The notes: generated from the sequence alone by a model not told the origin. Positions 35,945-45,655 are shown, counted from the stretch's first letter. The stretch: DNA of 64,000 nt from Sandaracinus amylolyticus (GCF_021631985.1 NZ_CP070225.1:7998001-8062000), one strand, 5' to 3'. Made by a program: numbers and translations.

Positions 35945-38179
35945 ATGATCGCGCTTCTCCGACGCCTGCTCCGAGACGAGCGATCGTCGGGCGCCGGCGA
36001 CGCGCTCGATTCGCTCGGTCCCGTGCACGGCCCCGCGCTGCCGGTCGCGATCCGCGACGTCTGGCGCCCGCGCTCGCTCCGCGAGCTCGGCGGGGATCAG
36101 TCGGGCGCGATGATGGTGATGGGCATCTTCATGGCGATGATGCTCGTCGGGATGGTCTATTACGTCTGCGGCGTCGGCGACGCGATCGTCTATCGCGAGC
36201 GGATGCAGGACGCCTCGGACAGTGCCGCGTTCGCGAGCGCGGTGCTCCACGCCCGAGGGATGAATTACATCGTCCTGATCAACATCATCATGGCGGCGCT
36301 GCTCGCGATCCTCGTCGCCCTGAAGTTGGTCGAGACGCTCGCCTGGATCGGCATCTTCGCTTGTTATGCGATTGCCGCACTCAGCTTCGGAACTGCGAGC
36401 GGCATTCTCGCGCTCGTCCCGCCGCTGCAGACGATCCAACAGACCACCTCGAATCTCTACAACACGCTCAAAGAGCCCATCTTCACCGCACTGCGCGTCT
36501 GCGACACGACCCAGACGGTGATCGCGAGAGTGGTCCCGGTCGTCGCCCAGGCGAGAGTCGTGCAGCTCGCAGCGGACGTGTACGCGCCGACGACCCAGGT
36601 CGGATTCGCGTGGCCGCTCTATCGGCCGCTGCCGGTCGTCGATGACAGCTTCGAGGAGCTCTGCCGTCGCGCTGGTCAGACTGCCGGCGACATCGCGATG
36701 CTGCCGTTCTTCTTCCTCCCGGACGCCATCACCGACGCGATCAGCGACGCGCTCGGTGGGCTCGCGGCGACGTTCTCGTCGTGGTTCTGCGGCGGTAGCG
36801 GCTCGGGGGATGGTGGGGAGCCGCCCTCGGTCACCTACGACGTGACCACGCTCCTGCCCGACAATCCCGACGGCGACTCTGCAGAGTGCGCGCGCTCGCG
36901 CACCGACGACACCGCGGATCGTGCGTCGTGTGATCGCTACCAGGCCTGGTACGAAGCGGGCGAGCGCTGCGCGCGCACCGACAATCCGCCCGAGTCGTGC
37001 AGCGCGGGTGACGCGACTGCGTACAACCAGCGCGTCGCGGCCGGCCGCGGTGACTGCCGCCCTGGCGACGACAAGGAGAACTTCGTCTGGGAGACGACTC
37101 GATACTCGCGCACCGAGCGCTGGATCTGGGTCGGTGATCTCGAGACCGGTCACTGGGACTATTCGCTCTCCGCGCCGACGATCATCGACAACGGTCCCAA
37201 CGATTCGGGCTGTGCGGGCGGTCGCTCGTCGTCGGGCTCGTGCTGCTCGACGGGCTGCGCGTGCGGCGCGACCTGCATCGCGTGCACGAACAACTGCACG
37301 CTGCCCGGCGTGATGACCGGGAGCGACTCGCGCGCGATCGGCAGCGACGAGGACGAGCTGCCCTGCGACAGCGGCGACTTCGAGGACTTCCAGGGCAGCG
37401 GCCCGTTCGTGTGCGCGGAGGAGATCACGACCCGCGGCTGCGACTGCCCGGGCACCGACGCGCCCGGCGCGTTCGACGGCTGCAGCAACTCGCGCGAGGG
37501 CGGCGGCGGCATGATGCCGACCGGCTTCTACGAGGACTGCACCGACAATCGCCCGGCCTCGCTGCCCGCGACGTACACCCGCACGATCGAGTTCACCGCG
37601 GTCACCGCCGTGCTCTCGTGCGCGCAGACGCGCGAAGAGGAGCTGCCGGTCGACGATCAGCTCTTCGAGGACGGCGCGACCGCGCCCGACTCGAGCAACT
37701 GCGACATGTGCCCGAAGAAGCTCGAGGACTGCGCGCAGCTCGGTGAAGAGCGCTTCCAGCTCCGCACGTTCGTGCTCGGCGACGTGAGCCAGTCGCAGCG
37801 CGCCGATGCGGGCGTTCGCCTCGCGGCGTGGGGCCAGGAAGGTGGCGGCACCTACTCGAGCATCATGAACGTCGCCGGCCGTCTCTCGTTCGCGCAGGCC
37901 GAGTACATGTTCTGGCACCGCGGCGAGATCGACGGAGAGGACACGACGCAGCGCCAGGAGTGGATGTGGCACATGTTCTGGACCGCGCGCATGCGGCGAT
38001 TCCGCGTCGGCGGCGAGGACGCGTGTGCGGGCGGCGGCAGCGCCGGCGGTGACAGCGCGGACACGCCCGATGCGGCGTGCGACGGCGCGGCGTCGGATGG
38101 CGGCGGTGGCAGCTGCGACACCGGCGGTGGAATCGGCAGCTTCCTGAGCGACGCAGTCAGCAACATCATCGTCCACTGA
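35945..38179 (+). CDS. Tad/TadG-like pilus protein with large Cys-rich ectodomain
   Basis: 744 aa. After a ~50-residue cytoplasmic lead comes GGDQSGAMMVMGIFMAMMLV, a TadE/TadG-type N-terminal helix. DAIVYRERMQDASDSAAFASAV then follows, the conserved region after the helix in Tad-domain (Flp pilus assembly TadE/G-like) proteins, and then a second long hydrophobic stretch (YIVLINIIMAALLAILVALK). Residues ~240-740 form an extracytoplasmic domain with more than 30 Cys, for example SCCSTGCACGATCIACTNNC. Known TadG proteins carry a von Willebrand A domain here; I see none. It may be a surface tip or adhesin-like component. Confidence 0.8.
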   Translation: MIALLRRLLRDERSSGAGDALDSLGPVHGPALPVAIRDVWRPRSLRELGGDQSGAMMVMGIFMAMMLVGMVYYVCGVGDAIVYRERMQDASDSAAFASAVLHARGMNYIVLINIIMAALLAILVALKLVETLAWIGIFACYAIAALSFGTASGILALVPPLQTIQQTTSNLYNTLKEPIFTALRVCDTTQTVIARVVPVVAQARVVQLAADVYAPTTQVGFAWPLYRPLPVVDDSFEELCRRAGQTAGDIAMLPFFFLPDAITDAISDALGGLAATFSSWFCGGSGSGDGGEPPSVTYDVTTLLPDNPDGDSAECARSRTDDTADRASCDRYQAWYEAGERCARTDNPPESCSAGDATAYNQRVAAGRGDCRPGDDKENFVWETTRYSRTERWIWVGDLETGHWDYSLSAPTIIDNGPNDSGCAGGRSSSGSCCSTGCACGATCIACTNNCTLPGVMTGSDSRAIGSDEDELPCDSGDFEDFQGSGPFVCAEEITTRGCDCPGTDAPGAFDGCSNSREGGGGMMPTGFYEDCTDNRPASLPATYTRTIEFTAVTAVLSCAQTREEELPVDDQLFEDGATAPDSSNCDMCPKKLEDCAQLGEERFQLRTFVLGDVSQSQRADAGVRLAAWGQEGGGTYSSIMNVAGRLSFAQAEYMFWHRGEIDGEDTTQRQEWMWHMFWTARMRRFRVGGEDACAGGGSAGGDSADTPDAACDGAASDGGGGSCDTGGGIGSFLSDAVSNIIVH

Positions 38180-38198
38180 CGAGCACGGGAGTCGGTAC

Positions 38199-38774
38199 GT
38201 GAGAGAGAAACAGCGCCATCGCGGAGTCGTGGGAGGAGCGATCGAAGGGTCGCGCCGGCCCGGCTTCCTGCGCCGTTTCCTCGCGAACGACGAGGGCACC
38301 GCGAGCATCGAGGCGGTGATCATGATCCCGTTCTTCATCATCGTGTGGGGGCTGCTGCTCTTCGCGGTCGACGTCTACAAGCACAAGATCGACGCGGGCA
38401 TGCAGGCGCGCGACTGCGGTTGGTCGTTCGCGCAGACGGGCTGCGAGACGCTGCCTCCGCAGTGTCAGGACGAGCCCGGCGATCCGGTCGCGGTCGACGG
38501 TGGCGAGGGAGCGGGCGAGCTCGAGTCGAGCATGGACGAGCTGCCGCTCGACATCCCGATCATCGGCGACGTGCTCAACGGCATCATCGACGAGCTCTTC
38601 GGCGAGCTGCGCGTCGCGCGGCACAACGAGGACGTCAATCGCCCGCAGGTGCTCGGCGCGACCACGGTCCACACGCGCGGCGCCTTTGCGATCATGTGCA
38701 ACGAGCGCCCGACCACCGTGGGCGAGATGGCGCTCGACATGGTGTGCGCGATCGCGCCCTTCTTCTGCGGATGA
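38199..38774 (+). CDS. TadE/TadF-like pseudopilin
   Basis: 191 aa. The N-terminal ~33 residues are basic, then NDEGTASIEAVIMIPFFIIV followed by WGLLLFAVDV: Gly cleavage site, Glu at +5 and a long helix, as in TadE/F. The mature domain holds paired Cys (RDCGWSFAQTGCETLPPQC, IMCNERP, MVCAIAPFFCG). It is probably processed by the prepilin peptidase and inserted as a minor subunit. GTG start; it follows the Cys-rich gene by about 20 bp. Confidence 0.8.
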   Translation: MREKQRHRGVVGGAIEGSRRPGFLRRFLANDEGTASIEAVIMIPFFIIVWGLLLFAVDVYKHKIDAGMQARDCGWSFAQTGCETLPPQCQDEPGDPVAVDGGEGAGELESSMDELPLDIPIIGDVLNGIIDELFGELRVARHNEDVNRPQVLGATTVHTRGAFAIMCNERPTTVGEMALDMVCAIAPFFCG

Positions 38775-38781
38775 CGGCGTC

Positions 38782-39789
38782 ATGACCCAAAGGCGGCAAG
38801 GCAAGTCGGAGCGCGGATCGGTCTGGGGCCGGCTGCGCGCGATCCTCCCGAACCTCGCGCGCCTCTTCGCGTTCCTGCTCGTCGTCTACGCGGTGGCGAT
38901 GGTGATCGTCGCGCGTCAGGTCCGCGCCGAGACCAACGAGATCATGCTCGGCGTCGGCTCGCAGATGATGACGTACGCCGAGGCCGACGCGCAGGACTCG
39001 CCGCGCACGCTGCACGTGAACGGTCAGCGCCTCCTCTTCGGATCGGGCCACACCGCGAACCACTCGGTGGAGGACGTGCTCGACTTCTTCGAGGCGCGCT
39101 GCACGTCGCGCGACGGTCGTCTCGTCGAGCGCGTGCACGAGCTCTACGAGGCGCGGCAGATGCCGGTGCCCGACACCTCGATGCTCGACGGCACGCTGCG
39201 CGATTCCACCGAGCGCAGCGGCTACGTCGCGTGCTTCGACGTGGGCGAGGAGCGCGAGGGCGTCGAGGGTCTGCTCGCGCGCCTGCAGTCGTTCGCGGAC
39301 AGCGGCAACCTCGCGCGGATGGGCGGCCTTCGTTACGTCTACGCGCGCCGCACCGACGACGGCGGCACGCACTTCCTCGTGTTCCACACCGACGAGGAGC
39401 TGAACGTCTACGAGATGTTCCCCGCCGCCGGCGACGCGCCGGGCGCCGACGCCGAGGGCCTTCCGCGGCCCGCGAACACGCGCCGTCTGATGAGCGCGTG
39501 GGAGGAGGGCGATCCCCACTCGCTCTCGATGTACACGTCGACGACGCGCAGCGCCGAGGAGCTCCAGCGCTGGTATCGCGGCGAGCTGCCCGACGCCGGC
39601 TGGAGCCTGGTCGAGCCCTCCGCCGCGCAGCGGGATCGATTCACCCGTCACTGGTCGCAGCACGATCGCGAGGTGCTCGAGCAGGGGCGCGCGCTGCACG
39701 CGGAGCAGGGCGATCGCCAGGTGATGGTCGTCTTCACGGACGACGAGCCGAGCGGTCAAGCGGTCGTCACCGTCCTGACCGCGCGCTGA
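38782..39789 (+). CDS. Membrane-anchored protein of the Tad locus, unknown
   Basis: 335 aa. A single N-terminal helix (LARLFAFLLVVYAVAMVIVARQV) anchors a soluble, probably periplasmic domain. The soluble part has alternating acidic and hydrophobic strands (LRYVYARRTDDGGTHFLVFH) and ends QVMVVFTDDEPSGQAVVTVL. No family recognised. It lies 7 bp after the TadE/F-like gene, so it is co-transcribed. Confidence 0.7.
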   Translation: MTQRRQGKSERGSVWGRLRAILPNLARLFAFLLVVYAVAMVIVARQVRAETNEIMLGVGSQMMTYAEADAQDSPRTLHVNGQRLLFGSGHTANHSVEDVLDFFEARCTSRDGRLVERVHELYEARQMPVPDTSMLDGTLRDSTERSGYVACFDVGEEREGVEGLLARLQSFADSGNLARMGGLRYVYARRTDDGGTHFLVFHTDEELNVYEMFPAAGDAPGADAEGLPRPANTRRLMSAWEEGDPHSLSMYTSTTRSAEELQRWYRGELPDAGWSLVEPSAAQRDRFTRHWSQHDREVLEQGRALHAEQGDRQVMVVFTDDEPSGQAVVTVLTAR

Positions 39790-39915
39790 CGCTCCGTCAC
39801 GCCATCGAAGAATCTCGCGTGGTTGCGGGCAGGTGCGGCGGTCCACTCGGGGCTTCCACCCAAGGTCCGGGATCCGCTAGTCTCACTCCTCCGGAGGGGC
39901 CCCGCCCCTGCCCGC

Positions 39916-39958
39916 GTGCCTCCGAGCACGGTGCTTCCGCGCACCGTGCCTCCGAGCA
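39916..39958. repeat. 13-bp direct repeats flanking a 9-bp hairpin
   Basis: GTGCCTCCGAGCA occurs at 39916-39928 and again at 39946-39958. Between them GCACGGTGC (39926-39934) pairs perfectly with GCACCGTGC (39941-39949) over a 6-base loop. The structure sits in the 196-bp gap before cpaB and could be a processing site, attenuator or operator separating pilin genes from machine genes. Confidence 0.6.
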
Positions 39959-39985
39959 GAACGAGGAACCCGAGGACCCCACCTG

Positions 39986-40807
39986 ATGAATGCCAAGGCA
40001 CTCCTCGCCGCAATCGGAGTCGCGGCCGCCGGGATCGTGATGCTCTTCCTGTACATGCAGCGCTTCGAGGACGAGGCCTCGGGCGGTGCGCCGGTGCGGG
40101 TGATCATCGCGACGCAGGACATCCCTCTCGGGACGGCGGTGACCGAAGCGATGCTCGGCTATCGCGATCTCCCGCAGTCGTACGTCGAAGGACGGCACAT
40201 CCCGCGCGAGGACGCGCAGCGCATCATCGGCGTGCGCGTCACGAGCGGCGTGCGCGCCGGCGAGTCGCTGCTGTGGAGCGACCTCGCGACGACCAGCGAT
40301 CAGAGCCGCGATCTGTCGAGCCTGGTGCGCAGCGGTCAGCGCGCGATCACGATCCGCGCGGACGCGTCGACGTCGTTCGGTGGTCTCGTGCGCCCCGGTG
40401 ATCGCGTCGACGTGCTGCTCACGCTCGAGCGCGCGACCCAGGATCCCGTGACCGTGCCGCTGCTGCAGAACCTGCTGGTGCTCGCGGCGGGCCAGGACAC
40501 CGGCGCGATGCAGCGCCCCGGGCAGACCACGCGTCGCCCGCAGACGATCAACCAGGTCACTCTCAGCGCGAGTATCGAGCAGTCGCAGCTCCTCGCGTTC
40601 TCGTCGGAGCGCGGGCGGCTCACGCTCGTGCTGCGCAACCCCGACGACATCGAGGTCCTCGAGAACCTCCCCGAGACGTCGACGGCCGACATCATCGAGC
40701 CGGCTCGTCGCGAGCGCGTGCAGCGCAGCCGTCCGCGCACGCCCGAAGCGCCGGCCACGGATACGGCCCCGGTTCCCATTCGCATCGAAGGTGGACGTGG
40801 ACGCTAA
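39986..40807 (+). CDS. cpaB: Tad pilus assembly protein CpaB/RcpC
   Basis: 273 aa. N-terminal membrane helix (LLAAIGVAAAGIVMLFLYMQ), then an SAF-type domain (VIIATQDIPLGTAVTEAMLG, GVRVTSGVRAGESLLWSDLA) and the RcpC beta domain (AITIRADASTSFGGLVRPGDRVDVLL, SIEQSQLLAFSSERGRLTLV). This is the standard CpaB layout and length. It probably links secretin and inner-membrane platform in the periplasm. ATG with GAGGA upstream; overlaps cpaC by 17 bases. Confidence 0.92.
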   Translation: MNAKALLAAIGVAAAGIVMLFLYMQRFEDEASGGAPVRVIIATQDIPLGTAVTEAMLGYRDLPQSYVEGRHIPREDAQRIIGVRVTSGVRAGESLLWSDLATTSDQSRDLSSLVRSGQRAITIRADASTSFGGLVRPGDRVDVLLTLERATQDPVTVPLLQNLLVLAAGQDTGAMQRPGQTTRRPQTINQVTLSASIEQSQLLAFSSERGRLTLVLRNPDDIEVLENLPETSTADIIEPARRERVQRSRPRTPEAPATDTAPVPIRIEGGRGR

Positions 40808-41978
40808 GCAGCATCACTCGCGCTCGCGGAGCGCGCGGCTCTCGATCTCGATTGTCTCGTTCCTCGCGTGCGCGGCCCTGGCCGCGCCGCAGATCGTGTC
40901 GCCCTCGGTCGCGCTCGCACAGGCGCGTCCAGAAACGGAGCGGCTCGAGCTTCAAGTGGGCGAGCAGGTGACGATCCCGGCGACGGGCGTGGCGAGCTAC
41001 TCGGAGGGTCGTCCGGGCATCGTCGACGTGCGTCTGCCGCGCGACGGCGCGCAGTTCGTCATCGTCGCGCTCCAGCCCGGCGTCACCTCGCTGCTGCTCA
41101 TCTACGCCGACGGTCGTCAGGTCCGCTACGCGATCACGGTGCTCGATCCCGAGCAGTCGGTGACCGCGACGGGCGGCGTGCCCGCGCGCGAGAACATCCG
41201 GCTCGACCTGTACTTCGTGCAGCTGCAGCAGTCGTACAGCCACCAGCTCGGTCTCGCGTTCCCGGGATCGATCGGCGGCGCGGGCGTCGCGCGCATCCAG
41301 GGCTCGCTCGACCTGACGGTGCCCTCGCTGCAGAGCGCGACGCTGACCCTGACGAACCAGGCGCTGCCGCGCCTCGACCTCGCGCAGGCGAGCGGCTGGG
41401 CGCGCCTGCTGCGCCAGGCGATGCTGGTCACGGCGAACGGTCAGGAAGCCGAGATCAACAGCGGCGGCGAGGTGAACATCGTCGTCAGCGGTGGCTTCGG
41501 CGGGCAGATCCAGCGCATCGAGTTCGGGAGCAACATCGAGGTCACGCCTCGCTACGATCCCGAGACGCGCCGCATCGAGGTCGCGATCCAGGCGGACGTC
41601 TCGGACCTCACCGAGGCGGGCACGTCGGGCGTCCCGGGCCGCACGCGCACGCAGCTCGCGACGGTCGTGAACCTCGAGCTCGGTCAGTCGATCGTGCTCG
41701 GTGGCCTGGTGTCGCGCACCAGCCGCGAGTCGCAGGGCGGTCTGCCGGGCCTCAGCCAGATCCCGATCGTCGGCGTCCTCTTCGGCACCAACCAGCGCGC
41801 CGACGAGAACGTCGAGAACCTGCTCTTCATCGTGCCGACGGTCGTGCAGGCGGTGCCGCGCGCGCAGTCGGATCGCATCGCGGAGGCGCTCCGCATCTAC
41901 GAGCGCTTCGGTTCGATCGGTGGTCCGGGCCTCGGGGACATCGAGCTGATCGAGCCCTCGCCGCCGGGCTACGAATGA
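40791..41978 (+). CDS. cpaC: Tad secretin CpaC/RcpA
   Basis: 395 aa. Signal sequence (LSISIVSFLACAALAAPQIVSPSVALAQA), then a BON/N-domain part (ERLELQVGEQVTIPATGVAS, GIVDVRLPRDGAQFVIVAL). The secretin domain has the classical C-terminal signature QLATVVNLELGQSIVLGGLV, GLPGLSQIPIVGVLFG and NLLFIVPTVV. It forms the outer-membrane channel for the pilus. Slightly short compared with most CpaC (450-550 aa). The start overlaps the cpaB end. Confidence 0.93.
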   Translation: MDVDAKQHHSRSRSARLSISIVSFLACAALAAPQIVSPSVALAQARPETERLELQVGEQVTIPATGVASYSEGRPGIVDVRLPRDGAQFVIVALQPGVTSLLLIYADGRQVRYAITVLDPEQSVTATGGVPARENIRLDLYFVQLQQSYSHQLGLAFPGSIGGAGVARIQGSLDLTVPSLQSATLTLTNQALPRLDLAQASGWARLLRQAMLVTANGQEAEINSGGEVNIVVSGGFGGQIQRIEFGSNIEVTPRYDPETRRIEVAIQADVSDLTEAGTSGVPGRTRTQLATVVNLELGQSIVLGGLVSRTSRESQGGLPGLSQIPIVGVLFGTNQRADENVENLLFIVPTVVQAVPRAQSDRIAEALRIYERFGSIGGPGLGDIELIEPSPPGYE

Positions 41979-42026
41979 CGTTCGTCGTGCGCGCTGCGTG
42001 AAGCGCGCTGGTAGGAGGGTTCGTTC

Positions 42027-43877
42027 GTGCCGGTGAATCTCGGAATCGAGCTCGCGGACGGAACGGTCGAGACGCTGACCGTCGACGTGCACGGGCCGGT
42101 GTCCATCGGACGCGACCCCTCCTGCCACGTCGTGCTGCCGTCGCCCGACGTGTCGCGACGGCACCTGATGATCCAGCCCTCGCACCAGGGCGCGTTCCTG
42201 ATCACCGACAACTCGGCCAACGGCACGATGGTCGGTGATCAGCGGGTGCGCGGCACGACGGTGCAGGTGCCGGGCAACCTGCCGATGCGGGTCGGGCCCT
42301 ACGTGATCCGCGTCATCGATCCGTACTCGCCCGGCTATCAGCAGCCGCGCGGGATGCCGGCGCAGCCGGGCGCGTACGGACAGCAGCCCGCGGCCCCGGC
42401 GTATCCGCCGCCTTCGCAGGCCGCGATGCCGGCGATGCAGATGCCGCAGCCCGCGCAGGCGCCGCAGCAGGCCTACGCGCAGCCGCAGCCCTACGCCGCG
42501 CCGCAGCCGCCGCAGCAGTACGTGCCTCCGCAGGCTCCGCCTCCGCCGCCCCCGCCGCAGGCCGCGCCGGAGAAGAAGACCGAGGCGAGCCCCTACGATC
42601 AGAGCGGGACCTCGATGGTCTCGGTGGAGCTGCGCAAGCGCATCCACAAGCTGCTCCTCGAGAACCTCGATCTCGCGTCGCTCGACCGCAACAAGATGGA
42701 CGACCGCGTGATGCGCCCGAAGGTGCGCACCGCGCTGCGCCGCATCATCGGCGACCTCGCGAAGGATCTCCCGCAGCAGACCGACACCGCCGCGCTGATC
42801 GACGAGATCACCGACGAGGCGCTCGGCCTCGGACCGCTCGAGCGATTGATCGCGGACGAGGCGGTCAGCGAGATCATGGTCGTCGATCCGACGACGATCT
42901 ACGTCGAGCGCAAGGGCAAGATCTCGCTCACCGCGCTTCGCTTCACCGACGACGAAGCGGTGCGCGCGGTCATCGAGCGCATCGTCACGCCGCTCGGGCG
43001 ACGCATCGACGAGTCGACGCCGCTCGTCGACGCGCGCCTGAAGGACGGCTCGCGCGTCAACGCGGTCATCCGCCCGCTCGCGATCAAGGGGTCGTGCATC
43101 ACGATCCGGAAGTTCGCGAAGACGCCGCTGCTGCTGAAGGACCTCATCAAGTTCGGCGCGATGACCGATCAGATGGGTCGCTTCCTCACGCGCTGCGTGA
43201 AGGCGCGCAAGAACATCGTCATCTCGGGCGGCACCGGCTCCGGCAAGACCACGCTGCTCAACGTGCTCAGCGCCGCGATCCCCGAGGACGAGCGCATCGT
43301 GACGATCGAGGACGCGGCCGAGCTGCAGATGAAGCAGCCGCACGTCGTGAGCCTCGAGACGCGCCCGGCGAACATGGAAGGACGCGGCGAGTACTCGATC
43401 CGCGATCTCGTGAAGAACGCGCTCCGCATGCGCCCCGACCGCATCATCGTCGGCGAGTGCCGGAGCGGCGAGGCGCTCGACATGCTGCAGGCGATGAACA
43501 CGGGCCACGAGGGCTCGATGACCACGACGCACGCGAACACGCCGAAGGAAGCGGTCGCGCGCCTCGAGACCCTCGCGCTGATGAGCGGCCTCGATCTCCC
43601 GGCGCGCGCCATCCGCGAGCAGATCGCGAGCGCGGTGCACGTCGTCATCCAGCAGAGCCGCCTCAGCGACGGCTCGCGCAAGGTCACGAGCATCACCGAG
43701 ATCGTCGGCATCGACGAGCACGGCGAGGTCGAGACCCACGAGATCTTCGGGTTCTACCGCACCGGAACCGGCCCCGCGGGCAAGGTCATCGGCGAGTTCC
43801 GCGCGTCGGGGTACCTGCCTTCGTTCCTGCAGGACTTCATCACGCAGGGCCTCATCGCCGACGGAGACTACCTGTGA
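42027..43877 (+). CDS. cpaF: CpaF/TadA-type pilus ATPase with N-terminal FHA domain
   Basis: 616 aa. Residues ~1-95 are an FHA phosphothreonine-binding domain (VSIGRDPSCHVVLPSPDVSR, RHLMIQ, ITDNSANGTMV). A Pro/Gln linker (~100-190) follows, then a complete CpaF ATPase: Walker A GGTGSGKTTLLN at ~400, Asp box region (ERIVTIEDAAELQM), Walker B (RMRPDRIIVGECRSGEALD) and His box. It powers pilus assembly at the inner membrane. The FHA fusion suggests control by a Ser/Thr kinase. GGAGG precedes the GTG start. Its stop overlaps tadB (GTGA). Confidence 0.94.
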   Translation: MPVNLGIELADGTVETLTVDVHGPVSIGRDPSCHVVLPSPDVSRRHLMIQPSHQGAFLITDNSANGTMVGDQRVRGTTVQVPGNLPMRVGPYVIRVIDPYSPGYQQPRGMPAQPGAYGQQPAAPAYPPPSQAAMPAMQMPQPAQAPQQAYAQPQPYAAPQPPQQYVPPQAPPPPPPPQAAPEKKTEASPYDQSGTSMVSVELRKRIHKLLLENLDLASLDRNKMDDRVMRPKVRTALRRIIGDLAKDLPQQTDTAALIDEITDEALGLGPLERLIADEAVSEIMVVDPTTIYVERKGKISLTALRFTDDEAVRAVIERIVTPLGRRIDESTPLVDARLKDGSRVNAVIRPLAIKGSCITIRKFAKTPLLLKDLIKFGAMTDQMGRFLTRCVKARKNIVISGGTGSGKTTLLNVLSAAIPEDERIVTIEDAAELQMKQPHVVSLETRPANMEGRGEYSIRDLVKNALRMRPDRIIVGECRSGEALDMLQAMNTGHEGSMTTTHANTPKEAVARLETLALMSGLDLPARAIREQIASAVHVVIQQSRLSDGSRKVTSITEIVGIDEHGEVETHEIFGFYRTGTGPAGKVIGEFRASGYLPSFLQDFITQGLIADGDYL

Positions 43878-44743
43878 ACGTGTCCCAGACGACGATGCTG
43901 CTGGGGTACGGCGGCATGGCGATGACGGTGCTCGGCATCGTCGCCGCGGGCTTCATCACGCTCACCGATCCGACCTCGGCGATCCGCCGTCGCTGGTCGG
44001 ACTACGTGCGCGTGCTCGACAAGGAAGTCCGCTTCCTGCTGCTCAAGACGACGGGCGAGCGCATCGCGCTGATCCAGCTCGCGGTCATCCTCGCGATCCC
44101 CTTCGTCGCGCTGCTGCTCGACGACGTCGTGCTCGTGTTCCTGATCATCCCGGTGAGCGCGGGGCCGATCTTCTGGCTGCAGCGCCAGCACGCCGAGCGT
44201 GTGCGCCTGCTCGAGGAGAACCTCGACTCGTGGCTGCTGATGCTCGCGAACGCGCTCAAGGCGTCGCCCTCGCTCGGCGAGGCGATCCAGTCGAGCGCGA
44301 AGCTGATGCGCGCCCCGTTCAGCGAAGAGCTCGATCTCGTCATCAAGGAGATGAAGCTCGGCACGCCGCTCGATCAGGCGGTGCTCAACATGTCGTCGCG
44401 CATCAAGAGCCGCATCATCTCGAGCTCGCTCGCGACGATCCTCGTCGGCCGTCAGACCGGCGGTGATCTGCCGAACATCCTCGAGCAGAGCGCGGCCACG
44501 CTGCGCGAGATGGCGCGCCTCGAGGGCGTGGTCCGCACCAAGACGGCCGAGGGCAAGATGCAGGCGATCGTCCTCGCGGCGATCCCCTTCGTGCTCCTCT
44601 TCGCGATCCATCAGGTCGACAACAACTGGCTCACCCCGCTCTTCGACGGGGGCTTCCTCGGCTCGATGGTCATCCTCGTCGCGACGATCCTCTGGGTGGC
44701 GGCGCTGTTCCTCGCCCGGAAGATCCTCGCGGTCGACATCTGA
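43874..44743 (+). CDS. tadB: Tad inner-membrane platform protein TadB
   Basis: 289 aa, GTG start overlapping the cpaF stop by four bases. Helices at the N-terminus (LLGYGGMAMTVLGIVAAGFI) and near ~60-90 flank a short loop. The T2SF-type cytoplasmic domain follows (ENLDSWLLMLANALKASPSL, GEAIQSSAKLMRAPFSEELD, ILVGRQTGGDLPNILEQSA), and the C-terminal helices close it. This is TadB of the GspF superfamily, partner of TadC and the CpaF motor. Confidence 0.92.
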   Translation: MNVSQTTMLLGYGGMAMTVLGIVAAGFITLTDPTSAIRRRWSDYVRVLDKEVRFLLLKTTGERIALIQLAVILAIPFVALLLDDVVLVFLIIPVSAGPIFWLQRQHAERVRLLEENLDSWLLMLANALKASPSLGEAIQSSAKLMRAPFSEELDLVIKEMKLGTPLDQAVLNMSSRIKSRIISSSLATILVGRQTGGDLPNILEQSAATLREMARLEGVVRTKTAEGKMQAIVLAAIPFVLLFAIHQVDNNWLTPLFDGGFLGSMVILVATILWVAALFLARKILAVDI

Positions 44744-44755
44744 GGCAGGACGAAG

Positions 44756-45655
44756 ATGGCGCGCATCTACGCATACGTCGCGATGGCGCTGATCGCCGCG
44801 GGCCTGGTGATCGGCGTGTGGACCCTCGGGCGCAATCGTCCCGAGGACAGCCCTCGGCTCGGCATGCGCGGCCGCAAGCGCCAGCAGGCGCTCGAGGCGG
44901 GCGGGCTCTTCGCGAGCAGCGAGCCCGCGATCCGCATGGTCGCGGGATGGATCGCGTACTTCCCGCTGACCGATCAGCGGCGGCGCGTCGACGAGCTGCT
45001 CAAGCACGCGGGTGACTGGCTCGGCCTCACCGCGAACGAGTTCTACGCGCTCTGCGCGCTCGGTGCGGTCGGCATGGGGCTCATGGGGCTCCTGCTCGCG
45101 AACCTCGGCGGATACCCGGGGATCCTCTTCGCGCCCTTCGCCGCGCTCGGCGCGCTGATGCCGTACCTGCAGGTCACGGGCGAGCGCGATCGTCGCTTCA
45201 AGGAGTGCAACCGCGCGCTCCCGGGCTCGATCGATCTCGCCTCGCTCTGCATGGGCGCGGGCCTCGATTTCCCCGGTGCGATCCGCCAGATCGTCGACAA
45301 GAGCGGCAACCGAGAAGACGCGCTCCACGAGCAGTGGGAGACCGTGCTGCAGGAGCTCGAGCTCGGCCGCACGCGCCGTCAGGCGCTCGAGAACTTCGCG
45401 GATCGTGTGCCCACCGAGGCGGTGCGCGACTTCGTGAGCGCGGTCGTGCAGAGCGAGGAGAAGGGCAACCCGCTCGCGGAAGTGCTGCGCATCCAGGCGA
45501 CGATGATGCGCATGCGCCGCAGCGTCATGGCCGAAGAAGCTGCCGCGCGCGCTGCCATCCTCATGATGGGCCCGCTCATGCTGATCTTCGGCTGCATCAT
45601 CCTCTGTCTGATGGGCCCCTTCATCATCCAGGGCATGCAGACGGACGCGTTCTGA
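44756..45655 (+). CDS. tadC: Tad inner-membrane platform protein TadC
   Basis: 299 aa. Same T2SF fold as TadB: RALPGSIDLASLCMGAGLDF, PGAIRQIV and RDFVSAVVQSEEKGNPLAEV are the conserved core, between membrane helices at the N-terminus, ~95-130 and the C-terminus (IFGCIILCLMGPFIIQGM). Twelve bases after tadB with an AGGA site. TadB and TadC together form the rotor-like base for pilus extension. Confidence 0.92.
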   Translation: MARIYAYVAMALIAAGLVIGVWTLGRNRPEDSPRLGMRGRKRQQALEAGGLFASSEPAIRMVAGWIAYFPLTDQRRRVDELLKHAGDWLGLTANEFYALCALGAVGMGLMGLLLANLGGYPGILFAPFAALGALMPYLQVTGERDRRFKECNRALPGSIDLASLCMGAGLDFPGAIRQIVDKSGNREDALHEQWETVLQELELGRTRRQALENFADRVPTEAVRDFVSAVVQSEEKGNPLAEVLRIQATMMRMRRSVMAEEAAARAAILMMGPLMLIFGCIILCLMGPFIIQGMQTDAF

